Of a stretch of DNA of 44,292 nt, positions 28,830-38,529 are shown piece by piece. A program made the translations under genes and the position numbers. Source of the stretch: an uncultured Kiloniella sp. (GTDB taxonomy: Bacteria; Pseudomonadota; Alphaproteobacteria; Kiloniellales; Kiloniellaceae); NCBI RefSeq assembly GCF_937128705.1, contig NZ_CAKZMP010000025.1:1-44292 (forward strand), in the 5' to 3' direction. The notes under the pieces were generated by a model. It was not told where the DNA came from and ran no database searches. It saw nothing but the letters and a program-made list of their open reading frames with translations. The first letter of the stretch is position 1. Each line of letters starts with the position of its first letter.

Positions 28830-30941
28830 CTATTCACTTCTACTCCAAGGGCGATCACCGGTAATTTTATTAACCTTTTGTATGTTCGGGGTGCCCTGCA
28901 TAATTGATATGCTATGCACTCCACCCTTCCTCAAGCCCCATTTATCCAAAGAAAGGGAACTATGGTCTGCGCCATTTTCCCGACACCATCGTGGAATTTT
29001 CAGCCCAGGCACCACAAGTAGTTGCCCCTGATTACACTCCTCCAGAAAAGCTGTACCGTTCTTTACAAAAGAGATTTTCACACCTTTTAATCTTATGCGG
29101 CAAGCTTCTTCGTCACATTTCAAATAGGTACGAGGTAGCTCTTCCCAAGGCTTAACGCTTTTTAGGGCAAGGTCCTGTTTCCAGATCCGAGCGACAAACC
29201 TCGACCGTCTCGTGTTGTTGAGATAAAGCGTATCATTGATAGCAATACCTATTAATTGTCCTTTGGGGTCAACTAAGATATCAGGATCAGAAGAAAACAT
29301 ATTGATAAAAATAACAAAAAATACGACAGGAATGATCCCGAACCACCTAAGTCTAGTTTTAAAAAGACAAAGCCAAATGCCACCTAATGTTACAATAACC
29401 AATGCAAGGACTGGAAAAGCACTTAACCTCCATTCTCCATAAGGAATTTGAGAAATGGCACGGGAAATCCATAATAAAAATTCAAAAGCATGCCCTAGCA
29501 ATTGAATTGCCCATCCTTCCAATCCCAAAGGAAACGACACATAACATATCAAAACCAATGGCATGAGGATGAAAGCCGTGAAGGGAACGGCCACCAAATT
29601 AGCAAGAATTCCGTATAAAGGCAGGCTATGAAAATGATAGAGAACAAAAGGTGCCGTCGCGATCGAGGCTACAAGGGAACAATAACAAGTAAGTTTTATC
29701 CCATTTAGCATTTTTCCCACAAAATGCTGTTCAACATTTTTATGAGAATACCTCTCGAAAAAAGCGACAAGCGCCAGAACCGCAGAAAACGACATCTGAA
29801 AACTGGCTGAGATCAAAACTTCAGGGTAAATCAGAAGCAAGAACAACGCCGCGACGGAAACCGTTCTGATGGAAAGGGCTTTACGATCGAACACCACAGC
29901 GCCCAAACTTACTGCTATCATAATAAAAGCACGTTGGGCTGACAGAGGATGATTAATGAGTAACAAATAAAAGAAACAGAAAACGATTGCAGCGACCGCC
30001 GCGATCTTTTTGATGGGATAATTTAATGCAAGACTTGGAAATAAAGCTAAGACAAAGCGAATGACAAAGAAAACAATCCCGGCCATCAACCCCATATGTA
30101 ATCCGGAAATTGCCAATAAGTGAGCTAGCCCCGCATTACGAATTTCTTCTTTTGTTACCTTAGAGAGTCCTCTTTTTTGCCCCGTTAGAAAAGTTACAAC
30201 AAGATCCCTTTGATCACCTTCTATATATTTCCCCACATCTCGGACAATTGAATTACGAGTTTCTGCTATCACCATACTCAGGTATTCAAGGAAATGCGGA
30301 CTTTCCTTCATACTTCGCTCTTCGAGTATCTCTGCCTTGCCAAGAATATAACCAACCGCACCTATCTGTTGATAATAAGCATATCTTGCATAATTAAATC
30401 CACCGGGGATACTGGGTCGTGCCGGAGGCTGGATAACGGCCAAACCCCTCACACGCATTCCGATATGGATATCTTCCTGAAGAAGATTTGACTTTAATCG
30501 TATGGTATGAGGCGTACTGAGCCATTTGAAAGCTTTTCCCGATAGATTATCCAACAAGTACCTCTGCCCTGGGGAGCTTGGCTCTATCTGAACAACCCGC
30601 CCTTCGAAGTAACTGGGACCGAATTGCCGCTCAATTATCGGCGCAGCTATTCGATCAGTCCGATAGGTTGCAGCAACAAGCCCCAATAAAACGAGGGAGG
30701 CAGCAATTAAAATATATCTGGTCAGTAAATAAATTGCGCCTTTGGCATTATTCCTATCGGGAGTAGGAAAAATATAAAACAGGGCAGCTATCGCGCTCAA
30801 CAAAATCAGAAAAATAATGAGAGATAACAGTAAACTTGGCTCAAAAGGCAGCGAGAAATAAAGACCAATTCCTGTCCCAATAAAAACAGGTAACCAATTG
30901 GCAAACGCCCCCTGCTCTTTGGCAAACAACTCTGACAGCAC
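28830..30941 (-). CDS. comEC: ComEC/Rec2 family DNA-uptake channel protein
   Basis: ComEC forms the inner-membrane channel for incoming single-stranded DNA in natural transformation. It has 703 residues. N-terminal helices are followed by a periplasmic OB-like DUF4131 region (about 100-210, PARPSIPGGFNYARYAYYQQ). The Competence domain (about 230-520) has AGLAHLLAISGLHMGLMAG and NHPLSAQRAFIM. The last 150 residues are short and I see no HxHxDH metallo-beta-lactamase motif, so the nuclease-like domain of the Bacillus protein is missing or reduced, as in many alphaproteobacteria. It converges on lexA with only 40 bases between stops and no clear terminator. Confidence 0.93.
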   Translation of the reverse strand: MLSELFAKEQGAFANWLPVFIGTGIGLYFSLPFEPSLLLSLIIFLILLSAIAALFYIFPTPDRNNAKGAIYLLTRYILIAASLVLLGLVAATYRTDRIAAPIIERQFGPSYFEGRVVQIEPSSPGQRYLLDNLSGKAFKWLSTPHTIRLKSNLLQEDIHIGMRVRGLAVIQPPARPSIPGGFNYARYAYYQQIGAVGYILGKAEILEERSMKESPHFLEYLSMVIAETRNSIVRDVGKYIEGDQRDLVVTFLTGQKRGLSKVTKEEIRNAGLAHLLAISGLHMGLMAGIVFFVIRFVLALFPSLALNYPIKKIAAVAAIVFCFFYLLLINHPLSAQRAFIMIAVSLGAVVFDRKALSIRTVSVAALFLLLIYPEVLISASFQMSFSAVLALVAFFERYSHKNVEQHFVGKMLNGIKLTCYCSLVASIATAPFVLYHFHSLPLYGILANLVAVPFTAFILMPLVLICYVSFPLGLEGWAIQLLGHAFEFLLWISRAISQIPYGEWRLSAFPVLALVIVTLGGIWLCLFKTRLRWFGIIPVVFFVIFINMFSSDPDILVDPKGQLIGIAINDTLYLNNTRRSRFVARIWKQDLALKSVKPWEELPRTYLKCDEEACRIRLKGVKISFVKNGTAFLEECNQGQLLVVPGLKIPRWCRENGADHSSLSLDKWGLRKGGVHSISIMQGTPNIQKVNKITGDRPWSRSE

Positions 30942-31057
30942 GAAAATTATCCCCCTCTCCCCAGTGTATTACAATAAAAGGGAAAAACATCATATTTCTT
31001 CAACTCAAACCAATTATGATATGTCTTTATTTTTGTGCATGAATAACTCATCAGCGG

Positions 31058-31185
31058 TATACTAAAGTTATACAAATTAAACCTGCCTATTTGCGAGATA
31101 GGCAACAATGTGTTAAACCTCGGCGAAACCCAGTCTTTGTTATCCAGGTCGAAAGTTTAACAGAACTTCGCAAACACCGGATAAC
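31058..31185 (+). promoter_or_regulatory. Candidate promoter and structured leader of gltX
   Basis: TATACT (31058-31063) is a good -10, preceded by GG, but lacks a well-spaced -35. Downstream come a seven-base hairpin (TGCCTAT 31084-31090 with ATAGGCA 31098-31104) and two interleaved complementary pairs. These are TGTTAAAC/GTTTAACA (31111-31118 with 31155-31162) and GTTATCC/GGATAAC (31139-31145 with 31179-31185), which have pseudoknot topology. No known RNA family was recognised. Nothing else is visible in the comEC-gltX gap except the GAAGATCTTC palindrome next to the start codon. Confidence 0.4.
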
Positions 31186-31233
31186 CCTCACTAAGACTAG
31201 CACCCAAAACCTCTGGATTATCGGAAGATCTTC

Positions 31234-32649
31234 ATGAGCCATTCCACGAAACAGGTCGTGACCCGTTTTGCACCTTCACCTACTGGATTTCTTCATATTG
31301 GAGGCGCACGCACAGCGCTCTTTAACTGGCTCTTCGCCAAACATCATGGCGGAAAATATTTGTTGCGTATCGAAGATACTGATCGCAAGCGTTCAACTCC
31401 GGAAGCAATCGAGGCCATAATAGACGGTCTGAACTGGCTGGGGCTTAACCATGACGATGAGATTACATACCAGTTTTCTCGCGCTGAACGACACCAGCAG
31501 GTCGCTCAACAGCTTTTGTCAGAAGGCAAAGCCTATCATTGTTATTGCAGCCCTGAAGAGCTGACTGAAATGCGTGAAACCGCACGTGCCGAAGGTCGTC
31601 CAATGAAGTATGATGGCCGCTGGCGTGATCGCCCTGCATCTGAAGCACCTGAAGGCGTTAAACCAGTCGTACGCCTGAAAATGCCACAAGAAGGCGAAAC
31701 CCTTATCAAGGATCTAGTCCAAGGTGACGTTACAGTCGCCAACAGCCAACTTGATGATATGGTATTGCTAAGAGCAGATGGTACACCAACTTACATGCTA
31801 TCTGTCGTCGTTGATGATTACGATATGGGGATCACGCACATTATACGTGGCGATGATCACCTGACAAACGCTTTCAGACAGGCACAGCTGTTTAAAGCAA
31901 TGGGGTGGGAACTCCCATACTTTGCTCACATACCTCTTATCCACGGCGCAGATGGGGCTAAACTATCAAAGCGACATGGTGCTTTGGGTGTTGAGGCCTA
32001 TCGCGATGAAATGGGGTATCTGCCAGAAGCCCTACGCAACTACTTATTACGTTTAGGTTGGGGGCACGGCGACGAAGAAGTCATTTCTACCGAACAAGCA
32101 ATTAAATGGTTTGATATTGATGGCGTAGGTAAATCACCTTCTCGCTTTGACTTTGCAAAGCTTGAAAACCTGAATGGCATCTATATCCGTAATGCGGATG
32201 ATAGCTATCTCGCTGATATTATCTCTCCTCTCATTTCCGCAAAAGAAGAGATTGTTATATCTGCAGACCAGAAAGCTGTTCTTGTCAAAGGAATGTCTGG
32301 CCTGAAAGAACGCGCAAAAACGATTATCGATCTCGCCGAAAGTGCTGGCTTTTACGTTAAAAGTCGTCCCTTGCAACTAAACGATAAAGCCAAGAAACTT
32401 TTATCAGTTGAAGGCAAAGAGAATTTAAGCAACCTGCTACCAATTCTTCAGAACCTTCCAACTTGGGAAGAAGAACCCTTGGAAGCTACGGTAAAAGGCT
32501 TTGCCGAAGAGGCTGAGTTAAAACTCGGAAAAATTGCCCAGCCTTTACGCGCTGCACTAAGTGGTTCCAATGTATCTCCGGGAATATTTGAAGTCATGGA
32601 GATATTGGGAAAAGACGAATCACTCAACCGAATTACAGATCAAATTTGA
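31234..32649 (+). CDS. gltX: Glutamate--tRNA ligase
   Basis: This class I aminoacyl-tRNA synthetase charges tRNA-Glu. Where GatCAB is present, many alphaproteobacteria also use such an enzyme for tRNA-Gln. Its 471 residues include the HIGH motif as [14 protein letters not shown] near residue 19, the glutamate-binding region [12 protein letters not shown], and the KMSKS motif as KLSKRHG near 250. A helical anticodon-binding domain of discriminating GluRS type makes up the C-terminal third. [10 protein letters not shown] marks the zinc-like insertion region. It is followed by gltA after 110 bases. Because alphaproteobacteria often carry two GluRS genes, the exact tRNA specificity is not settled. 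Confidence 0.96.
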   Translation: MSHSTKQVVTRFAPSPTGFLHIGGARTALFNWLFAKHHGGKYLLRIEDTDRKRSTPEAIEAIIDGLNWLGLNHDDEITYQFSRAERHQQVAQQLLSEGKAYHCYCSPEELTEMRETARAEGRPMKYDGRWRDRPASEAPEGVKPVVRLKMPQEGETLIKDLVQGDVTVANSQLDDMVLLRADGTPTYMLSVVVDDYDMGITHIIRGDDHLTNAFRQAQLFKAMGWELPYFAHIPLIHGADGAKLSKRHGALGVEAYRDEMGYLPEALRNYLLRLGWGHGDEEVISTEQAIKWFDIDGVGKSPSRFDFAKLENLNGIYIRNADDSYLADIISPLISAKEEIVISADQKAVLVKGMSGLKERAKTIIDLAESAGFYVKSRPLQLNDKAKKLLSVEGKENLSNLLPILQNLPTWEEEPLEATVKGFAEEAELKLGKIAQPLRAALSGSNVSPGIFEVMEILGKDESLNRITDQI

Positions 32650-32670
32650 GGTTATAAATAATTAAAAATA

Positions 32671-32723
32671 TTGCAGCGCACAATTTGATCTTAAGTAGCA
32701 AAAGTATTATGCTGCTGCGCAAC
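32671..32723 (+). promoter_or_regulatory. Two TGC-rich words upstream of gltA
   Basis: TTGCAGCGCACAAT (32671-32684) and TGCTGCTGCGCAAC (32710-32723) lie in an otherwise A/T-rich gap before gltA. They resemble the motif upstream of pdhA (TGCTGCATTGCACAAT). A common regulator of acetyl-CoA entry is possible, for example of PhaR type, but this rests only on word similarity. Confidence 0.3.
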
Positions 32724-32759
32724 AAACCAGAATAATAACAAAGAGCAGAGGTTCCAAAT

Positions 32760-34064
32760 ATGTCAGATACCGACAACAAAAATAGCGTTACCGTTACGGA
32801 CAACCGCACCGGACACAGTTGGGATATGCCGATCCTTCAGGGAACTTGTGGACCAAATGTTATCGATGTTAGGAAACTTTACAGCGAATCTGGTTGTTTT
32901 ACATATGATCCAGGGTTCACTTCAACGGGTAGTTGTGATTCCTCTATTACCTACATTGACGGTGACAAGGGGATATTGCGCCACAGAGGATATTCTATTG
33001 AAGATTTAGCCTCTGGAAGTGACTACATGGAAACATGTTATCTTCTGCTGAATGGTGAACTACCGACGAAAGCAGAATCTGACGAGTTCAAAAATCAAAT
33101 CACCTACCACACAATGCTCCATGAACAGATGCTGAATTTCTACCGCGGTTTCCGCCGTGATTCGCATCCGATGTCAATTATGGTTGGTGTTGTAGGGGCT
33201 CTTTCTGCGTTTTATCATGATTCAACTGATATTCGCGACCCACAACAGCGTTTGATAGCATCACATCGTCTTATTGCGAAGATGCCAACAATTGCTGCTT
33301 ATGCCTATAAATATTCTATCGGTCAGCCCTTCGTCTATCCAAAGAACGATCTTAGCTATGCCGAAAACTTCCTTCACATGACTTTTTCTGTTCCATGTGA
33401 GGAATACAAGGCAAGCCCCGCGCTTGTTCGTGCAATGGATCGCATTTTCATTCTACATGCAGATCACGAACAAAATGCATCAACCTCCACAGTACGTATC
33501 GCAGGCTCAAGTGGTGCAAATCCATTCGCTTGCATTGCGGCTGGCATTGCATCTCTTTGGGGACCTGCTCACGGCGGGGCAAACGAAGCTGTTCTCAACA
33601 TGCTTCAACAAATTGGGCATAAAGACAATATTCCAAAATTCATCGAACGGGCAAAAGACAAAAATGATCCATTCCGTCTGATGGGCTTTGGTCACCGTGT
33701 TTATAAAAATTACGATCCACGTGCATCTGTGATGCGTGAATCCTGTCATGAAGTCCTTGAAGAGCTCGGTATCAACGATCCGCTTCTTGAACTTGCAATG
33801 GAACTTGAAAAAGTTGCGGTTTCTGATCCGTATTTCGCCGAGAAAAAACTATTCCCGAATGTTGATTTCTATTCAGGTATTATTCTCCGAGCGATGAACT
33901 TCCCAACATCTATGTTTACAGTTCTCTTTGCCTTGGCAAGAACCGTTGGGTGGGTCGCGCAGTGGAAAGAAATGATCGAAGATCCAAGCCATAAAATCAG
34001 CAGACCTCGTCAGCTTTATCTTGGTTCTGATGAACGTGATTTTATCCCTGTAGAAAAGCGTTAA
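32760..34064 (+). CDS. gltA: Citrate synthase (hexameric, type II)
   Basis: GltA condenses acetyl-CoA and oxaloacetate, the entry to the TCA cycle. At 434 residues it fits the NADH-sensitive type II group of Gram-negative bacteria, with the N-terminal beta-rich extension ([17 protein letters not shown]). Catalytic segments are [29 protein letters not shown] (catalytic His), [15 protein letters not shown] (His and substrate Arg) and the Asp in [18 protein letters not shown] ribosome site precedes the ATG. A strong terminator follows at 34114-34147, so gltA ends its transcript. Confidence 0.97.
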   Translation: MSDTDNKNSVTVTDNRTGHSWDMPILQGTCGPNVIDVRKLYSESGCFTYDPGFTSTGSCDSSITYIDGDKGILRHRGYSIEDLASGSDYMETCYLLLNGELPTKAESDEFKNQITYHTMLHEQMLNFYRGFRRDSHPMSIMVGVVGALSAFYHDSTDIRDPQQRLIASHRLIAKMPTIAAYAYKYSIGQPFVYPKNDLSYAENFLHMTFSVPCEEYKASPALVRAMDRIFILHADHEQNASTSTVRIAGSSGANPFACIAAGIASLWGPAHGGANEAVLNMLQQIGHKDNIPKFIERAKDKNDPFRLMGFGHRVYKNYDPRASVMRESCHEVLEELGINDPLLELAMELEKVAVSDPYFAEKKLFPNVDFYSGIILRAMNFPTSMFTVLFALARTVGWVAQWKEMIEDPSHKISRPRQLYLGSDERDFIPVEKR

Positions 34065-34113
34065 GCTTCATAACGCGACATTACAACTGTCAAAGCATCT
34101 AGATAGTTACAAT

Positions 34114-34147
34114 AAAAAAACCAGCTGTGTTTCACAGCTGGTTTTTT
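34114..34147 (+). terminator. Rho-independent terminator after gltA
   Basis: CCAGCTGTG (34121-34129), a TTT loop and CACAGCTGG form a perfect nine-base stem, flanked by a run of seven A and a run of six T that can extend it. It lies 56 bases after the gltA stop and would also work in the reverse direction. Confidence 0.9.
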
Positions 34148-34253
34148 CATCTCTATTTTTAGGACCTTTTCTTTATTGATCTGTTGTCAGAAAAGAAAAA
34201 TCTGAGGTCAATCTTCAACAACCCCAATCACATCACACAAAAAAATTACGACA

Positions 34254-34287
34254 TAAAAAAAGCGGCCCCAAATCTGAGGCCGCTTTT
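34254..34287 (-). terminator. Rho-independent terminator after aapP
   Basis: On the minus strand AAAAGCGGCC, a ten-base loop and GGCCGCTTTT form a perfect ten-base stem followed by further T residues (TTTTTTATG overall). It ends the aapJQMP transcript 20 bases after the aapP stop. Confidence 0.88.
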
Positions 34288-34306
34288 CCTGAGAAAACAG
34301 AAATTA

Positions 34307-35080
34307 TTAATGTGCCAAAATTTGGCTCAGGAATTTCTGTGTTCTCTCCGATTGAGGATTATTAAAGAACTCTTCTGGTTCATTTTGCTCAATAATCTCA
34401 CCGCCATCCATAAAGATAACTCTATCCGCAACTTTACGTGCAAATCCCATTTCGTGGGTTACGCAAAGCATTGTCATGCCTGTTTCAGCAAGCTCAATCA
34501 TTGTATCAAGAACCTCAGCAATCATCTCAGGATCAAGAGCCGATGTTGGCTCATCAAACAACATGATGCGTGGGTTCATACAAAGAGAACGTGCAATAGC
34601 AACACGTTGCTGCTGACCACCAGAAAGCTGTCCAGGGAATTTACTTGCCTGATCTGGAATTTTAACACGTTCCAGATAGTGCATTGCAATTTCTTCGGCT
34701 TCTTTCTTCGGCATCTTGCGGACCCAAATAGGCGCAAGAGTACAGTTTTCAAGAACACTTAGATGCGGAAAGAGGTTAAAGTGCTGGAAGCACATACCAA
34801 CTTCACGACGGATCGCATCAATGTTTTTGAGATTTCCTGTCAGTTCAATATTATCAACGATAATATCGCCCTGCTGATGCTCTTCCAAGCGGTTGATGCA
34901 TCGAATCAATGTGGATTTACCTGAACCGGAAGGACCACAGATAACGATCCGCTCCCCCCGTTGAACGTTCAGATTGATATCTTTCAACACATGAAACTGG
35001 CCATACCATTTGTGAACACCGTTCAGCTGGATAGCCACCTCATCTGTTTTTTTCGAGGTATTGGTACTTGCATTACTCAT
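34307..35080 (-). CDS. aapP: General L-amino acid ABC transporter, ATP-binding protein AapP
   Basis: This is the cytoplasmic ATPase of a polar amino acid importer. Its 257 residues contain the Walker [10 protein letters not shown], the Q-loop region [12 protein letters not shown], the ABC signature [15 protein letters not shown], the Walker [15 protein letters not shown] and the switch His in VTHEMGFA. A 20-residue Ser/Thr/Lys-rich N-terminal extension precedes the domain, as in the rhizobial AapP. It is the last gene of aapJ-aapQ-aapM-aapP, 15 bases after aapM, with a terminator directly downstream. Confidence 0.95.
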   Translation of the reverse strand: MSNASTNTSKKTDEVAIQLNGVHKWYGQFHVLKDINLNVQRGERIVICGPSGSGKSTLIRCINRLEEHQQGDIIVDNIELTGNLKNIDAIRREVGMCFQHFNLFPHLSVLENCTLAPIWVRKMPKKEAEEIAMHYLERVKIPDQASKFPGQLSGGQQQRVAIARSLCMNPRIMLFDEPTSALDPEMIAEVLDTMIELAETGMTMLCVTHEMGFARKVADRVIFMDGGEIIEQNEPEEFFNNPQSERTQKFLSQILAH

Positions 35081-35095
35081 AATACCACGGGCTCC

Positions 35096-36205
35096 TTATC
35101 TTTTATGACCAGTGTGAAGTTTATTTTCAAGCCATAGGCTGTAACGCGACATTGCAAAACAGGATATGAAGAACAACAGCGCAATAAAGGCATACGTTTC
35201 CGGTGCCAAACCACGCCACTTAACATCTGCAACAGCCACCAGACCAATACCGATCAAATCAAACAAACCGATAATTGAAACAAGTGTTGTATCTTTGTAC
35301 AGACCTATAAATGTGTTCACAATTCCTGGAATAACAATGCGAAGTGCCTGTGGAAGAATGATTAAACGCATGGATTGCCAATAGCTTAGCCCCATAGCAT
35401 CTGCACCTTCATACTGACCTTTCGGAATAGCCTGAAGACCGCCACGAATGACCTCTGCCATATAAGCGGAAGAGAACAAGGCAACACCGATCAAAGCACG
35501 AAGTAACTTGTCAAAGTTCACGCCCTCAGGCAGGAACAATGGCAACATATTCGACGCCATGAAAAGAATGGTGATCAAAGGTACACCGCGAATAAACTCG
35601 ATAAAGCAAACACACAGTGTCCTAACAATCGGCATATTGGATCGACGCCCAAGCGCCAACACAATACCAATTGGCAAAGAGGCAACAATACCAGTAACCC
35701 CCAAGACAAGGGTTAGTAACAACCCACCCCATTCATCAGTATCAACAGTTTCCAGTCCCCAACCACCACTCAGGAGGTAAAAAGCAATAAAAGGAAATAT
35801 TGCTGAGAACAGAAGAAACTTCCCACGATGCGGTATGTTATCAAATAATACCGGAACAATGGCAACAACCATCAAGATAAAGGTAAGGTTTGGCCGCCAA
35901 TATTGATCAGTTGGATAAAGCCCATACATAAATTGATGGAAACGATCTCCAATCACAAGCCAGCACGCGCCACCTAAATCACAATCTGCTTTCGTTTCCC
36001 CCGTAAAGGTTGCCCCCGTTAAGGTCCAGAAAATTATTGCAGATAAAACATGGTAAAGAAAAAAGACAGCAACCAGTGTTAGAATTGTATTACCAACACT
36101 TGAAAATAATCTCTTCTTAAACCATGCAATTAATCCGGCTTCGCCCAAAGGCGGAGGAAGATCAGGATGCTCACCAGGAGCATATTGTTGTTCAGTTACA
36201 CTCAT
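35096..36205 (-). CDS. aapM: General L-amino acid ABC transporter, permease AapM
   Basis: This is one of two different membrane subunits that form the translocation path. It has 369 residues, unusually long for a His/Glu/Gln-type permease, because of an N-terminal extension with extra helices and a cysteine pair (ADCDLGGACWLVIGDRFHQF). This is the expected size for AapM/BztC-type proteins. The core has the permease signature EGADAMGLSYWQSMRLIILPQALRIVIPG, which docks on AapP. It starts nine bases after the aapQ stop. Specificity is set by AapJ and is probably broad. Confidence 0.94.
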   Translation of the reverse strand: MSVTEQQYAPGEHPDLPPPLGEAGLIAWFKKRLFSSVGNTILTLVAVFFLYHVLSAIIFWTLTGATFTGETKADCDLGGACWLVIGDRFHQFMYGLYPTDQYWRPNLTFILMVVAIVPVLFDNIPHRGKFLLFSAIFPFIAFYLLSGGWGLETVDTDEWGGLLLTLVLGVTGIVASLPIGIVLALGRRSNMPIVRTLCVCFIEFIRGVPLITILFMASNMLPLFLPEGVNFDKLLRALIGVALFSSAYMAEVIRGGLQAIPKGQYEGADAMGLSYWQSMRLIILPQALRIVIPGIVNTFIGLYKDTTLVSIIGLFDLIGIGLVAVADVKWRGLAPETYAFIALLFFISCFAMSRYSLWLENKLHTGHKR

Positions 36206-36214
36206 CTGCCCCTC

Positions 36215-37411
36215 CTACCTTTCTACCAAACTAACGCGGTTATTATACCAGTTCATAAATGCTGAAATTAGCAAGCTAATTGTCAGATATACGAGCATGG
36301 TAATAAAGATCACTTCAATCGCCTGCCCTGTCTGGTTCAATGTCACACCGCCAAAAGACTGCACAATATCCGGGTACCCAATGGCAACCGCAAGTGATGA
36401 GTTTTTGGTCAAGTTAAGATATTGACTGGTCATCGGAGGAATAATCACCCGAAGAGCCTGGGGCAGAATAATCAGGCGCATTGTCCAACTTGGACGTAAG
36501 CCCAATGCCTCAGATGCCTCTGTTTGTCCGTGAGAAACAGATTGAATTCCCGCACGAACGGTTTCAGAGATAAAGGCTGCTGTATAAAGACTTAGCGCGA
36601 ACCAAAGAGCAGTGAATTCAGGCTTGATAACCACACCACCTTTGAAGTTAAAGCCTTTTAATTCAGCATATGCAAAATCAAGAGGAAACCCCGTCACAGC
36701 AAAAGCAAGAAGTGGCAAGCCGATAATCATCGCTGTATTTGTCATAAATACAGGATATATCTTACCAGTAGCGGCCTGAGTTTTCTTTGCCCAACGCGCA
36801 AAAAAGATGCTCGCAACAATCGCAACAACCAATGCGATGGGCACAAGCATAAACCCATCACCAGGTAGCGGTTCTGGTAAAACAAGACCACGTTTGTTCA
36901 AGATTATAATATCATTAAACATTGTAATACTTTGCTTTACGGAAGGCAAAGCGAGGAAAATCGCATACCAGAGAAGAATTTGCAGCAACAGAGGAACGTT
37001 ACGAGTAAATTCGACATAACAATAAACAATTCTACTCACCAACCAGTTTGGTGATAGACGCAAAACACCCAGGAAAACACCTAAAAATGTTGCTGCAATA
37101 ATTCCTAAGAAGGAAACCAGAAGTGTATTGAACAACCCAACAAGGAATACCCGTCCATGTGTATGAGTTGCTGTATATTCCATAAAGGGAGAAATGGCGA
37201 TATCGTATCCAGCGGCAGCATCAAGAAAAGCAAAACCGGTTTGAATACCGCGTTTTTCAATATTATGCGCTGTGTTATAAACGATGAATACGAGGAATGC
37301 GCCTAGCAGGCCTATTACAAGAGCCTGAAAGAAAAGCGATCTAAACCGCTGATCCGAAAAGAGCGATGCTCCACCCGACCCACGGGCATTTTGTGCAGTT
37401 TCAGCCGACAT
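36215..37411 (-). CDS. aapQ: General L-amino acid ABC transporter, permease AapQ
   Basis: This is the first membrane subunit of the amino acid importer. It has 398 residues with a long N-terminal part typical of AapQ/BztB, including a membrane helix (about 31-50, LVIGLLGAFLVFIVYNT) and a periplasmic stretch. The inner-membrane component core has FTRNVPLLLQILLWYAIF, AGIQSVSHGQ and the coupling loop EASEALGLRPSWTMRLIILPQALRVIIP. GGAGG lies about five bases before the ATG. The 110-base gap from aapJ carries a nested stem-loop that may lower expression of the permease genes relative to aapJ. Confidence 0.94.
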   Translation of the reverse strand: MSAETAQNARGSGGASLFSDQRFRSLFFQALVIGLLGAFLVFIVYNTAHNIEKRGIQTGFAFLDAAAGYDIAISPFMEYTATHTHGRVFLVGLFNTLLVSFLGIIAATFLGVFLGVLRLSPNWLVSRIVYCYVEFTRNVPLLLQILLWYAIFLALPSVKQSITMFNDIIILNKRGLVLPEPLPGDGFMLVPIALVVAIVASIFFARWAKKTQAATGKIYPVFMTNTAMIIGLPLLAFAVTGFPLDFAYAELKGFNFKGGVVIKPEFTALWFALSLYTAAFISETVRAGIQSVSHGQTEASEALGLRPSWTMRLIILPQALRVIIPPMTSQYLNLTKNSSLAVAIGYPDIVQSFGGVTLNQTGQAIEVIFITMLVYLTISLLISAFMNWYNNRVSLVER

Positions 37412-37442
37412 ACTGCCTCCTAAATGCTTATTTTTATTAAAA

Positions 37443-37512
37443 TTAAAGCCTGTTTAGCTAAGGTAGGGCCACCAATTCTGGCAGCCCCACGCAAAGTTAA
37501 ATCAGGCTTTAA
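37443..37512 (-). promoter_or_regulatory. Nested stem-loop between aapJ and aapQ
   Basis: An outer perfect ten-base inverted repeat, TTAAAGCCTG (37443-37452) and CAGGCTTTAA (37503-37512), encloses an inner nine-base stem. On the minus strand the inner stem is GGGCTGCCA-GAAT-TGGTGGCCC, with two G-T wobbles. The stretch after the outer stem is A/T-rich (TTTTAATAAAAAT). It fits a transcript-end stabiliser or partial terminator that sets a high aapJ to permease ratio. Confidence 0.6.
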
Positions 37513-37521
37513 TGTCTCGAC

Positions 37522-38529
37522 TTAGCGCATTGGAGGAGCGTAAAGAAGACCACCATCTTTCCATTGAGCGTTGATACCGCGCTCGATGTTCAGAGTATCA
37601 GTAAGGTTTCTTTTGAAAGACTCACCATAGTTACCAACGTTTTTAACTACGTTGTATGCCCATTTAGCGTCCAGACCAAGCTGCTCGCCCATGTTGCCTT
37701 CAGCACCAATAAGACGAAGAACAGATGGGTTTGTAGAAGAAGCCATCTCGTCAATGTTCTCAGAGGTCACACCAAGTTCTTCAGCAATGATCATCGCGTT
37801 AAGAGTCCAGCGGGCAATATCACCCCACTGTTGGTCGCCGTGACGTACGAGAGGACCTAATGGCTCTTTGGAAATGATTTCTGGAAGAACAATCTGCTCA
37901 TCAGGAGCGGAAAGTGTGGAGCGAAGAGAATACAGACCGGAAGCATCTGTTGTGTAAACGTCACAACGACCTTCGTCATATACTTTCCCGCCTTCTTCGG
38001 CAGTTGCAACTGGAACTGTTTCGTATTTCATGCCTTGAGCACGGAAATAGTCAGCCAGGTTAAGCTCAGTTGTTGTACCAGTCTGAACACAAACAGAAGC
38101 ACCGTCTAGCTCAGTCGCGCTGGAAACACCGAGTGATTTGTTTACGAGGAAACCTTGACCATCGTAGTAGTTAACGCCTACAAACTCAAAACCAAGGTTA
38201 ACATCACGGGAAAGTGTCCACGTGGTGTTACGCGCAAGCAGATCAATCTCACCAGACTGAAGAACGGTGAAACGCTCTTTAGAAGTCGTGGGAGTGATTT
38301 TCACTTTCATTGGGTCGCCCAATACAGCTGCTGCAACTGCGCGACATACATCAACGTCAAGACCTTCCCAAACGTTTTCTGCGTTAGGAGCAGCAAAACC
38401 AGGTAGAGGTGTTGCGACACCACAATTAAGCTCGCCGCGAGCTTTAATATCGTCAAGAGTACCAGCCTGAGCTGCTGTTGTCATTGCTGTGGCCGCTGCG
38501 GCCGCAAACAGGACTTTTCCGAATTTCAT
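37522..38529 (-). CDS. aapJ: General L-amino acid ABC transporter, periplasmic binding protein AapJ
   Basis: This is the soluble receptor that captures amino acids in the periplasm. Its 335 residues begin with a signal peptide, MKFGKVLFAAAAATAMTTAAQA, cleaved before GTLDDIKARGELNCGV. The SBP_bac_3 fold follows, with GLDVDVCRAVAAAVLGD, TTSKERFTVLQSGEIDLLARNTTWTLSRD, VCVQTGTTTELNLADYF, VYTTDASGLYSLR and a C-terminal NIDEMASSTNPSVLRLIG. The match in order and length to rhizobial AapJ and Rhodobacter BztA is clear. It is the promoter-proximal gene and is probably the most highly expressed of the four. AGGGAAG precedes the start. Confidence 0.95.
   Translation of the reverse strand: MKFGKVLFAAAAATAMTTAAQAGTLDDIKARGELNCGVATPLPGFAAPNAENVWEGLDVDVCRAVAAAVLGDPMKVKITPTTSKERFTVLQSGEIDLLARNTTWTLSRDVNLGFEFVGVNYYDGQGFLVNKSLGVSSATELDGASVCVQTGTTTELNLADYFRAQGMKYETVPVATAEEGGKVYDEGRCDVYTTDASGLYSLRSTLSAPDEQIVLPEIISKEPLGPLVRHGDQQWGDIARWTLNAMIIAEELGVTSENIDEMASSTNPSVLRLIGAEGNMGEQLGLDAKWAYNVVKNVGNYGESFKRNLTDTLNIERGINAQWKDGGLLYAPPMR

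Noticed and set aside
31224-31233. GAAGATCTTC palindrome touching the gltX start codon
   Set aside because: It is a perfect palindrome but has no room for a stable hairpin loop, and it overlaps the ribosome site. It is most likely chance.
34198-34279. Direct repeat AAATCTGAGG (34198-34207 and 34270-34279)
   Set aside because: The second copy is largely part of the aapP terminator hairpin, and ten bases in an A-rich gap is not enough to claim a regulatory repeat.
34184-34762. 192-residue plus-strand ORF antisense to aapP
   Set aside because: It overlaps the clear ABC ATPase aapP on the other strand and the terminator region. Its composition (many Asn, His, Cys, Phe) is that of a shadow frame and it has no recognisable motif.
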